Program-made: the position numbers and the translations under genes
Notes under the pieces: model-generated
The model's input: only the letters and a program-made list of their open reading frames with translations
The model's database searches: none
Told to the model about the DNA's origin: nothing
Assembly: GCF_030816295.1 (NCBI RefSeq)
Contig: NZ_JAUSXV010000001.1
Span: 2,418,001 to 2,482,000, forward strand
Direction: 5' to 3'
DNA from: Microbacterium natoriense
GTDB taxonomy: Bacteria; Actinomycetota; Actinomycetes; Actinomycetales; Microbacteriaceae
Length of the DNA: 64,000 nucleotides
Part shown: piece by piece, positions 8,130-15,369 of the stretch
How positions within the stretch are numbered: position 1 is the first letter of the stretch
How the letters are laid out: every line of letters starts with the position of its first letter

Positions 8130-9386
8130 ATGACCCGTGTACGTATTTTCCGTCGAGTGGCCGTGACTGTGATGGCCCTGACGGCGACAGCATCGCTCGC
8201 CGCCTGCGGCAGTCTCGGTGGCGGTGGCGCCGACAGCACCGCATCCGCTGGCGATGGTGTCATCACCTTCTGGCACTACTACGGTGACCCGCATGGCGAG
8301 GCACTGAACGCCGTGCTCAGTGCCTACACCGAAGAGACAGGGATCGAGGTCGAAGCTCGATTCATCCCTTACGACGACTTCAATCGCACGCTGCAGCAGG
8401 CCGCTGCTGCCGGGGAGCTGCCCGACATCGCTCTCATCAACGCCTTCGACACGGCGCAGATGGCGGATGCAGGGATCATCGAGGACCTCAGCTCCTACGT
8501 CGACGCGTGGGGTCAACAGGACGCGTACTACGCGACCGGATGGGAGTCCGGCCAGGTCGACGGCGCCACCTTCGCCATCCCGCACCTGGCAGATGTCTAC
8601 GCGCTCTACTACAACGAGGAGATCCTCGCGGAGGCCGGCGTGGAGGTTCCCGAAACCTGGGAGGAGATGGAGGCTGCAGCGGCGCAGATCACGGCCTCGG
8701 GGGCGGCCTCTTACGGCTTGGCGATGTCGGGTATCGAAGGCGCGGAGGGCGCGACCGGCATCCTTCTCCGCACACTCGCCGCCGGAGGCGACCTCTCGGA
8801 CTTCGGTGGTGACGCCGGTGTCACGGCGCTCGAATCGGTCCAGCGGATGACGGAGTCCGGTGCCCTCTCGAAGGGATTCCTCACCTGGAACGAAGACGAT
8901 GCCATGGCGGCGTTCACCAATGGAGAGGCGGGTATGGCGATCAACTCCGCGAGCGCGATCAACGTCGTTCGCGACAACGCGCCCGACCTCTCCTGGAGCG
9001 TCGCGCCGCTGCCGGCGGACAAGACGGAAGCCACGTACCTCTCGGCAGAGAACCTCACGATCGGCGCGGGCAGCGGCGATGCGGATGCTGCGTGGGACCT
9101 CATCGAGTGGATGCAGCGACCGGAAGTGCTCGAGAGCTACCTGCCGGCACGTAACAAGCTGCCCGCACGAGACGACGTTCCCGGTGCCGTGACCGATCCG
9201 GTGCGGGCGACGTTCGCCGACCAGCTGGTTCACGCGTGGGCGCCGAACGGCGACCTCGCGGCGCGCTCCAATGAGGCGCTGTCTCTCGTCCAGCAGGCGC
9301 TGCAGTCCGTCATCAGTGGAACCTCATCGCCGACCGATGCGGCCGCCGATGCCCAGGCAGCGATCGACGAGGCTCTGGGGAACTGA
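8130..9386 (+). CDS. ABC-transporter substrate-binding lipoprotein (CUT1 sugar type)
   Basis: This 418-residue extracytoplasmic binding protein has a type II signal. A positively charged start (MTRVRIFRR) and a hydrophobic stretch lead to the lipobox ASLAAC, with lipidated Cys at about residue 29, then a Gly-rich linker. The mature part begins ITFWHYYGDPHGEALNAVL, typical of family 1 sugar-binding proteins of the CUT1 class. The start ATG follows TGGAGG by 6-7 nt. It delivers a carbohydrate-like solute to the two permeases encoded next. The neighbouring aldolase and sialidase-like genes point to a sialic-acid-like or other sugar acid. Expression is probably controlled by the palindrome within its promoter. 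Confidence 0.9.
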   Translation: MTRVRIFRRVAVTVMALTATASLAACGSLGGGGADSTASAGDGVITFWHYYGDPHGEALNAVLSAYTEETGIEVEARFIPYDDFNRTLQQAAAAGELPDIALINAFDTAQMADAGIIEDLSSYVDAWGQQDAYYATGWESGQVDGATFAIPHLADVYALYYNEEILAEAGVEVPETWEEMEAAAAQITASGAASYGLAMSGIEGAEGATGILLRTLAAGGDLSDFGGDAGVTALESVQRMTESGALSKGFLTWNEDDAMAAFTNGEAGMAINSASAINVVRDNAPDLSWSVAPLPADKTEATYLSAENLTIGAGSGDADAAWDLIEWMQRPEVLESYLPARNKLPARDDVPGAVTDPVRATFADQLVHAWAPNGDLAARSNEALSLVQQALQSVISGTSSPTDAAADAQAAIDEALGN

Positions 9387-9389
9387 TCG

Positions 9390-10341
9390 ATGACCGTCGC
9401 CGCACCTCTGCGTGCTGAAGCCCGTCCGCGATCGGTCCGATCCGATCGCGGACGCGGTCGGCTCCGTCGCTTCCTCGTTCCCTCGCTGTTCGTGCTGCCC
9501 GCGGTCATCTTCGTAGTGGCGACCGTCGTGTACCCGCTGCTGTACAGCGTGCTGCAGAGCTTCTTCGACGTCGGTCTGCGCGAGGTCGTCCAGGGTTGGG
9601 GCCCAATGGGTCGGCCTCGAGAATTACATCGATCAGTTCGGTCGAGCGAAATTCTGGTACTCGTTCGTCATCTCGATCGTCTACGCCGCCGGGAGTGTGG
9701 CTCTCACCTTCCTCCTCGGGCTCGGGCTCGCACTGCTGCTGCGTCGAGCGTTCCGCGGACGCAATGTGCTGCGGGCGCTCATCCTGATCGCTTGGGTGCT
9801 GCCGACCGTCGTGAGCGCGAACGTGTGGCGCTGGCTGCTCGATGGCAGTTACGGCCTCCTGAACGCCGTGCTGAGGTCGCTCGGCCTCATCGAGGGTGAC
9901 GTCTTCTGGCTGGGGCAGCCCGTGACGGCGATCGCTGCGGTCATCCTTGCGACTGCGTGGAGTTTCGCGCCGTTCGCCATGATCCTGCTGTCGGCGGGAC
10001 TCGAGGCGATCTCCGGGACACTGTACGAAGCGGCCCGCATCGACGGTGCATCGCCCTGGCAGCAGTTCCGCTACGTCACCTTGCCGCAGCTGCGCCCCGT
10101 GGCGCTCGCCGCTCTGCTGCTGATCTTCATCTACACGTTCAAGACGTTCGACACGATCTTCCTGATGACAGCCGGCGGCCCGGGAGGAGCGACCGCGACG
10201 CTGCCCGTGTACGCCTACAACGAAGCGTTCGAGTTCTCACGCTTCGATACTGCAGCGGTCGCCACGACTGTGCTGATGCTGGTGCCCCTCATCCTGTCCA
10301 TCGCCTACTTCCGGGCCCTGCGCAAGGAGAACGACTCATGA
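9390..10341 (+). CDS. ABC-transporter permease, MalF/UgpA type (frameshifted in this sequence)
   Basis: This is a CUT1 inner-membrane permease of about 316 residues once a single +1 frameshift is corrected. Frame 1 gives the N-terminus and first membrane helix up to about VVQG. From about 9602 the other frame continues with GLENYIDQF and the rest, including the EAA loop EAARIDGASPWQQFRYVTLP that contacts the ATPase. The extra base is probably in the G run 9598-9601. The gene lies 3 nt after the binding-protein stop and its own stop overlaps permease 2 by 4 nt. Because four other genes in the window carry the same kind of +1 insertion, I read this as sequencing error, not inactivation. Confidence 0.82.
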
Positions 10342-11220
10342 CCGCCACGCAGGCGTTGATCGTGACCGCTTCGAACCCCACCAGCTCGAAGCGTGACCAG
10401 GTGGCCAGGCGCTGGCTCGCGACTGTCGGCATCCTCGCCACGATCGTGTACCTCATCCCGGTGTACTGGATGGTCGTCACCTCGCTGAAGACCAGCGAAG
10501 CCGTCTTCCGAGTGCCGCCAGATCTGATTCCCCTTCCGGCGACCGTCGAGTCGTATGCCACGGCGGTCTTCAGCGATCCCGACATCGCCCGCGGGCTTCT
10601 GAACAGCGCGATCATCGCGATCGGCACCACGCTGTTCACGCTGGTTCTCGCCCTTCCCGCGGCCTATGGTCTGGCGAAGCTCAAGGTGCGCGGCATCGGC
10701 GTGGTGATGATGCTGATGCTCATCGTGCAGATGGTTCCGTCCATAAACCTCGCCCTTCCCATGTTCGTGCTCTTCAGCAGCGCTGGCCTCGTCAACTCCT
10801 ATCTGGGGCTGATCATCGCCAACTGTGCATTGGCGGTCCCTCTCGCCATCACCATCCTGAGGCCGTACTTCCTCAGCGTGCCCACCGAGGTCGTCGAGGC
10901 GGCGAAGATGGACGGCTGCAGCGAGATCACCTCCTTCATCCGCATCGCCCTTCCCATCTCGATGCCCGGGGTGATCACGGTGGCCGTGATCAGCTTCCTG
11001 GGCGCCTGGGGCGAGTTCGTCTTCGGGTTGTCGCTTGCGACAAGCGAGCACATCCAGCCGATCACGATCGTGCTCGCCGAGATCACGAACGAGTTCGGGG
11101 GTCCGGTGGAACGACCTCATGGCGGTCTCCGCCGTCGTCGCGTTGCCGGTCATCGCGGCTTTCATCTTCCTGCAGCGGTACATCGTCGCCGGTCTCACCG
11201 ACGGCGCCACGAAAGCGTGA
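10338..11220 (+). CDS. ABC-transporter permease, MalG/UgpE type (frameshifted near 3' end)
   Basis: This second CUT1 permease is about 293 residues after correction, with six predicted membrane helices. The EAA motif region EAAKMDGCSEITSFIRIALP is clear. The frame is intact to about 11096 (NEFG). The true C-terminus, VRWNDLMAVSAVVALPVIAA and beyond, is in the next frame and stops at 11220. One G too many in the run 11097-11101 explains the shift. It overlaps permease 1 by ATGA. No ABC ATPase gene is in the cluster, so the importer probably uses a shared MsmX/MsiK-type ATPase encoded elsewhere. The aldolase gene follows 25 nt later. Confidence 0.82.
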
Positions 11221-11245
11221 TTTCACGCGAAAGAAAGGATGGCTC

Positions 11246-12166
11246 ATGAGCCGGTTCGAATTCTGGGCGGCCTCGCTCGCACCCTACGACGGCGCGGGGC
11301 GGGTGGACGTCTCGCGGATCCCTGAGCAGGCTGAGCACCTGCGGTCGATCGGCGTGGCCGGGGCCTTCGTGAACGGTACGAGCGGCGAGTTCCCATTTCT
11401 CACGATCGAGGAACGCGTCGAGATTCTGGAAGCCTGGGTAGACGCTCGACCTGAAGGCTTCGCCCTCGGAGTGCAGGTGGGCGGGCTTCCGCTCGAGCCC
11501 ACACGCGAGCTGGCCGCGCACGCTGCCGGTCTCGGCGTCGATCTCGTTTCGAGCGTCGCGCCGTACTACGGGCAGGCGTCGTCGGTCTCCCACACCGTGC
11601 AGTGGCTGGCCTCCGTCGCGCAGGCAGCGGACGGAGTTCCTTTCTGCTATTACCAGATTCCCTCCATGACGGGTTCGACTCAGCGTCCGAGCGAGATTCT
11701 GACCGTGGCGAAAGAAGAGATCCCGACGCTGACCGCGGTCAAGTTCACGGATGAGGATCTCATGGAGCTTGACGCGATTCAGCAGGCCCGACCGGATGTG
11801 CGCGTCTACTTCGGGAGGGATGAGTTGCTTCCCGCTGCGCTCGCGCTCGGGGCCGGCTCGGCGATCGGGAGCCTGTACAACGGGATGGCTCCTCTCGCAC
11901 ATGCAGCGGTCGATGCGTTCGACAGCGGCGAAGTGCAGCGGGCTTATGCGTTGCACAAGCCGTTCCGCGACGTCGCACGCGTGGCGACGGGGCCCGGCTT
12001 CGTGAAAGAGCTCATGAACGAGCTCGGCCCCGATGTCGGCCCCGCGCGCGGGGTCTGGGGATCGGTGACTGCAGCTGACCGCGCAATGATCGACCGCATC
12101 GTCCCCTCGCTCCGCGAAGCGATCGCCGAGGCGCAAGAGGCCCAGGCCTCCGCGAACATCGTTTGA
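11246..12166 (+). CDS. N-acetylneuraminate lyase-like aldolase (DHDPS/NAL superfamily)
   Basis: This 306-residue class I aldolase belongs to the dihydrodipicolinate synthase/NAL superfamily, which forms a Schiff base with a 2-keto acid and cleaves or joins pyruvate. The substrate-carboxylate loop GTSGE is at residues 44-48. The catalytic Tyr136 sits in YYQIPSMTG and the Schiff-base Lys166 in AVKFTDEDL. The YYxIP-MTG and KFTD-DL patterns match N-acetylneuraminate lyases better than DapA or 2-keto-3-deoxygluconate aldolases (recalled family knowledge). It starts at ATG 11246 after GAAAGGA. It lies between the importer and the GntR gene in the same operon. The likely products are pyruvate and an aldose such as N-acetylmannosamine. 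Confidence 0.8.
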   Translation: MSRFEFWAASLAPYDGAGRVDVSRIPEQAEHLRSIGVAGAFVNGTSGEFPFLTIEERVEILEAWVDARPEGFALGVQVGGLPLEPTRELAAHAAGLGVDLVSSVAPYYGQASSVSHTVQWLASVAQAADGVPFCYYQIPSMTGSTQRPSEILTVAKEEIPTLTAVKFTDEDLMELDAIQQARPDVRVYFGRDELLPAALALGAGSAIGSLYNGMAPLAHAAVDAFDSGEVQRAYALHKPFRDVARVATGPGFVKELMNELGPDVGPARGVWGSVTAADRAMIDRIVPSLREAIAEAQEAQASANIV

Positions 12167-12170
12167 GCGG

Positions 12171-12176
12171 TAGCGT
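12171..12176 (+). promoter_or_regulatory. -10 box (TAGCGT) 6 nt before the GntR start
   Basis: TAGCGT ends exactly 6 nt before the ATG at 12183, in the 16-nt gap after the aldolase stop. It would give the regulator its own leaderless transcript besides read-through from the importer operon. Confidence 0.5.
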
Positions 12177-12182
12177 CGGAGC

Positions 12183-12872
12183 ATGAGACCAGGCGGACCG
12201 ATCTATCTCGTCGCGCAGCGCAAGCTCCGGGACTACATCCGTGAGCATGATCTCGCCCCGGGAGACCGGCTTCCCTCCGAGGCCGATCTCGCATCGGAGT
12301 TGGGGGTGAGCCGGCTCTCGTTGCGCGAAGCGACTCGCAGCCTGCAGACCTTGGGGGTGATCGAGGCGCAGCACGGGAACGGTCTGTTTGTCTCCGAATT
12401 CTCCTTCCGCCCCATCATCGATCAGCTCCCGTACGGTCTGGCCGGATCCGGGCCGGCCATTCTCGAGGTGCTCGTCGCGCGGGAATCGATGGAGGTCGGC
12501 CTGATGTCGGCTGTCGTACGTGCCGACCTGCACGAAGAGCTCGATCGCTGCGCGGTCATCGCGAAGGAGATGATCGAGCGCGATGAGCGGGGCGAGGACT
12601 TCCGCGACCTTGACGAGGAGTTCCACCGCACGTTGTATTCGGGGTTGAAGAATCCTCTCGTCGATAACCTCATCGACCTGTTCTGGCATCTCTTCGGAGA
12701 ACTGAGCCGCGAGGTGGGGGAGCGGATGCCGGCGCCGTCGGCAGATCGTGGTGCCGTGCACGCGCGCATCATCGAGGCGCTGATCGCTCGGGACGAGGAT
12801 CTCGCAGTCCGGCGCATGCGCGAGCACTTCGGTGACCTGCGTCGACGGGTGGCAGAGCTCGACGGCTCCTGA
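12183..12872 (+). CDS. GntR-family regulator with FCD domain (probable cluster repressor)
   Basis: This 229-residue regulator has an N-terminal winged helix-turn-helix of the FadR type (LAPGDRLPSEADLASELGVS followed by LREATRSLQTLGVIE, about residues 25-62). The C-terminal FCD domain has metal-site histidines in EFHRTLYSG, VHARIIEAL and MREHFGDL. FCD proteins usually sense small carboxylic acids. It is the last gene of the importer-aldolase operon. The shared palindrome at three nearby promoters is most simply its operator. A possible ligand is the imported acid or its keto-acid breakdown product. A strong hairpin follows. Confidence 0.88.
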   Translation: MRPGGPIYLVAQRKLRDYIREHDLAPGDRLPSEADLASELGVSRLSLREATRSLQTLGVIEAQHGNGLFVSEFSFRPIIDQLPYGLAGSGPAILEVLVARESMEVGLMSAVVRADLHEELDRCAVIAKEMIERDERGEDFRDLDEEFHRTLYSGLKNPLVDNLIDLFWHLFGELSREVGERMPAPSADRGAVHARIIEALIARDEDLAVRRMREHFGDLRRRVAELDGS

Positions 12873-12890
12873 GCGCACGGCGCTGAATGA

Positions 12891-12927
12891 GAGGCCACCC
12901 GCATCGGAAACTTACGCGGGTGGCCTC
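12891..12927 (+). terminator. Rho-independent-like hairpin after the GntR gene
   Basis: The 12-bp arms GAGGCCACCCGC and GCGGGTGGCCTC pair around a 13-nt loop, 18 nt after the GntR stop. The 3' tract is only weakly T-rich, which is common in high-GC actinobacteria. Confidence 0.7.
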
Positions 12928-12974
12928 CTTCGGGGTGCCCGCCGGGCGCGTGCACGGTTGACGGGAAGTCAGGC

Positions 12975-13003
12975 TTGCGCCCGAGATAGATTAGATATCT
13001 AAT
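12975..13003 (+). promoter_or_regulatory. Promoter with operator copy 3 (ATTAGATATCTAAT) for the sialidase-like gene
   Basis: A candidate -35 TTGCGC (12975-12980), a 17-nt spacer and -10 TCTAAT (12998-13003) are overlapped by the perfect palindrome ATTAGATATCTAAT at 12990-13003. The palindrome differs from copies 1 and 2 by one symmetric base pair, C/G to T/A. This ties the exported enzyme to the cluster regulon. Confidence 0.65.
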
Positions 13004-13088
13004 ATCTTAACGCCGCTATCGAGCGGCGTCTTCCGCTTCGTATCCATCGTCGGATGCGTACGGAATCCGCTGATCCAGGAAGTCGAAG

Positions 13089-14327
13089 ATGACTGTCTCT
13101 CGCATTGATCTGTCTCGCCGTCATGTTCTCGGGCTCGCGTCCGCCGCCGCTGGGGGTGTCGTGGCAAGCGTGTCCGGCGCCATTCCCCTGCTGTGGGGAG
13201 GCGCGCCCACAGCCGACTCCGCTGCGGCATCTTCTGCCGATGCGGTCACACCTCTCGTGATGCAAGTGAATCGCGTATCGCCGACGACATCGTTCGCGAC
13301 CAACGCCTGGCCGCAGGGCAAGACCTGCGTGTCGGGCACCGGCCGCATCTATCAGGGCTACAACCGGTCCAGCGGTCACGGCGCGACGGACACCAAACCG
13401 CTGATCACGCGATCAGACGACCTCGGGGTCAGCTGGTCGACACCCGTGGTCCTGGTGCCGGGCGAGTCCAATGCGCGAGGGACGGATTGTTTCGCTCTCG
13501 GAATCGATGCGATCGACACCCTGTGGGCGATCGTCAGAAGTCGCGGCTCCAACAACGCGGTCGGAACGACCACGCACAGGTTGTACTCCTCGACCGACGG
13601 TGGCACGACTTGGGTGGTGCGCCTCGTGCTCGATGCGGTGCAGCAGAGTGGATTCGTGCCCGAGCTCTTCCACGACCTGGAGCTCGTGAACGGTCGCATG
13701 ATGAGCGGCTTCCATTTCGCCGGCTCATCGAGGTTGGGATTCTTCTCCTTCGACCCCGCTGACCCTGTCGCGACGGCGTCGACGTTCGACGTCGTGAGCG
13801 ACGGGAACGCCGCCTACCCTCCGGTGACGTACTGCGAGCCCACCATCACGTGGGACGGTGGGGCAGGCAAGGTCATCGGCGGCTTACGGACCCAGAAGAC
13901 CTCGGGGGCGCCGACGCAGTTCTACAGCATGAACGCGGACGGCACCGGATTCGCCCGATGGAACGCTCCCGAGAGCTTCGTGTACAGCCCGCTGCCGCTG
14001 AAGATCATCGGAGACACGGTCTACGCGCTGATCATCGAACGATACGGCGCCTGCACCATGGCGCTGTGGATGGGGAGCAGGACCCAGTTCCATGCGAAGA
14101 ACACCGGGTCGCCCATGTTCCGCAGCGTGAAACTCGGCGCCATGGGAGGAACGCCGATCTCCGGCTCCACCGAGATGGGCGTGCAGGATCTCGCCGTCGT
14201 CGGCTCCACCCTCGTACTCGCATGGAGCTTCGAGGCGGACAACGGGTCGTCGAAAGTGCTCATGGGGTCGATTGACTTCGGCGCAACCGGCAGGGCCTTG
14301 ACCTACGCGACGCTCGCAGCGCTGTGA
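13089..14327 (+). CDS. Tat-exported sialidase-like (BNR/Asp-box) protein
   Basis: This 412-residue protein has a twin-arginine signal (SRRHVLG, residues 9-15, then a hydrophobic Ala/Gly stretch). The mature part looks like a beta-propeller of the sialidase/neuraminidase superfamily. Two Asp-boxes are visible, SDDLGVSW (109-116) and STDGGTTW (168-175). I cannot assign the sialidase Arg triad with confidence. It starts at ATG 13089 with GGAAG upstream. The third copy of the cluster operator overlaps its promoter. It probably releases or binds the sugar acid that the importer takes up. It could be a non-sialidase glycoside hydrolase or lyase with the same fold. Confidence 0.72.
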   Translation: MTVSRIDLSRRHVLGLASAAAGGVVASVSGAIPLLWGGAPTADSAAASSADAVTPLVMQVNRVSPTTSFATNAWPQGKTCVSGTGRIYQGYNRSSGHGATDTKPLITRSDDLGVSWSTPVVLVPGESNARGTDCFALGIDAIDTLWAIVRSRGSNNAVGTTTHRLYSSTDGGTTWVVRLVLDAVQQSGFVPELFHDLELVNGRMMSGFHFAGSSRLGFFSFDPADPVATASTFDVVSDGNAAYPPVTYCEPTITWDGGAGKVIGGLRTQKTSGAPTQFYSMNADGTGFARWNAPESFVYSPLPLKIIGDTVYALIIERYGACTMALWMGSRTQFHAKNTGSPMFRSVKLGAMGGTPISGSTEMGVQDLAVVGSTLVLAWSFEADNGSSKVLMGSIDFGATGRALTYATLAAL

Positions 14328-14428
14328 CGATCATCGCGAAACTGCCTGCGTCGACACCGGAGGGAGCGGCCCCTACGCGCGATGCCCACGGCCGGGCCAG
14401 TGCGATAACGTGACCTCCGGAGGGTGTG

Positions 14429-14839
14429 ATGACATCGATGAGAAGAGGGGTCGCGGTTCTCGCTGCGCTGGTCGCCGCCGGCGCGATTCTGACGGCGTGC
14501 ACCGGACCGGCGGAGAAGACGGTCGACTACACCGCCAGCGCGGTCACGGTGTCCGCCGGGGAGATTCTCGTCGTCGACTTCGGCGAGGTCAATCCCTCGG
14601 TGGGGGACGACTGGGTGATCACCACGGAGCCGGACCCGGCGGTGCTCGGCGAAGGAGACTCTGAGTTCACCACCGACGCGCCCGACGGCATGACCGGTGC
14701 ACCGGGCGAACTCGTCTATCGGTTCCCGACCACCGGCGCCGGAACGACCGTGATCGCGTTCGAGTACCGTTTCCGAGGCGAGGTGCCGGAGGACATCGAG
14801 GATCAGAAGACCGCGGAGATCACCGTCACCGTGAAATAG
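14429..14839 (+). CDS. Secreted lipoprotein with chagasin (I42)-like domain
   Basis: This 136-residue protein has a lipoprotein signal: charged MTSMRRG, a hydrophobic core and the lipobox ILTAC. The mature part is a small beta-sandwich candidate with NPSVGDDWVITTEPDP and later YRFPTTGAGTTVIAFEYRF. That spacing recalls the chagasin-type cysteine-protease inhibitor fold (NPTTGYxW, then a GxxxxxFxYxRPW loop), but the final RPW motif is not conserved. The start at 14429 is chosen because GGAGGG lies 4 nt upstream; GTG 14426 and ATG 14438 fit less well. It converges on the YbaK-like gene with 3 nt between stop codons and no terminator seen. Confidence 0.65.
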   Translation: MTSMRRGVAVLAALVAAGAILTACTGPAEKTVDYTASAVTVSAGEILVVDFGEVNPSVGDDWVITTEPDPAVLGEGDSEFTTDAPDGMTGAPGELVYRFPTTGAGTTVIAFEYRFRGEVPEDIEDQKTAEITVTVK

Positions 14840-14842
14840 CTC

Positions 14843-15322
14843 TCAGACGACCGCGATGACCTCGCCACCGGTGAGAGCCTGCAGCGATGCGAACGTGAGC
14901 GGCATGACGGTGTGCGGGTGGCCCGCTGCCGCCCAGATCTCCTCGTGCTCGGCGAGCGCCTCGTCGATATAGGTGCGCAGGGGCGCAGGATGACCGGCCG
15001 GCGCGACTCCGCCGATCGCTTGACCGGTTGCTTCGCGGACGACGGATGCCGGTGCCATCGACACCTCATCGGCGCCGATGCTGCGAGCGACGACGTCGAG
15101 ATCGGCGCGGTGCCCGCCGCTCGTCATCACGAGCACGGGCGCGCCGTCGACGAGGAACACCAGGCTGTTCGCGATCGCGGCGACGTCGCAGCCGATCGCC
15201 GCAGCCGCCTCAGGTGCGGTGCGGGCCGAATCCGGCAGAACGCGGATGCGAGTATCGATGCCGGCATCCTCCAGATGCTGGAAGACGAGCCTGCTGCGTT
15301 CGGGGAGGTCGGAGGCGGTCAT
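14843..15322 (-). CDS. YbaK/EbsC-family aminoacyl-tRNA deacylase
   Basis: This 159-residue protein spans one YbaK/ProRS-associated editing domain. These proteins hydrolyse mischarged aminoacyl-tRNA such as Cys-tRNA(Pro). The segment AAIANSLVFLVDGAPVLVMTSGGHRAD (start of the domain core, about residues 47-73) and the GGVAPAGHP loop are characteristic. The ATG at 15322 is preferred over GTG 15325 because a TAGCGT -10 box lies exactly 6 nt upstream, the leaderless spacing seen elsewhere in the window. It is transcribed away from the MFS-MarR operon terminus and overlaps nothing. Confidence 0.85.
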   Translation of the reverse strand: MTASDLPERSRLVFQHLEDAGIDTRIRVLPDSARTAPEAAAAIGCDVAAIANSLVFLVDGAPVLVMTSGGHRADLDVVARSIGADEVSMAPASVVREATGQAIGGVAPAGHPAPLRTYIDEALAEHEEIWAAAGHPHTVMPLTFASLQALTGGEVIAVV

Positions 15323-15328
15323 CACCCC

Positions 15329-15334
15329 ACGCTA
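15329..15334 (-). promoter_or_regulatory. -10 box (TAGCGT) 6 nt before the YbaK-like start
   Basis: On the minus strand TAGCGT is followed by GGGGTG and then the ATG at 15322, giving the 6-nt leaderless spacing. Confidence 0.5.
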
Positions 15335-15369
15335 CCGAACGCGGCAGGCCCGTCGAGAGCCGGACCCCG

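Noticed and set aside
9597..9602. Programmed frameshift in the permease gene
   Set aside because: There is no canonical slippery heptamer with downstream structure, the family does not use frameshifting, and four unrelated genes show the same +1 insertion.
14837..14845. Terminator between the chagasin-like and YbaK-like genes
   Set aside because: The stop codons are 3 nt apart and no inverted repeat is present; any termination signal would have to lie inside the coding regions.
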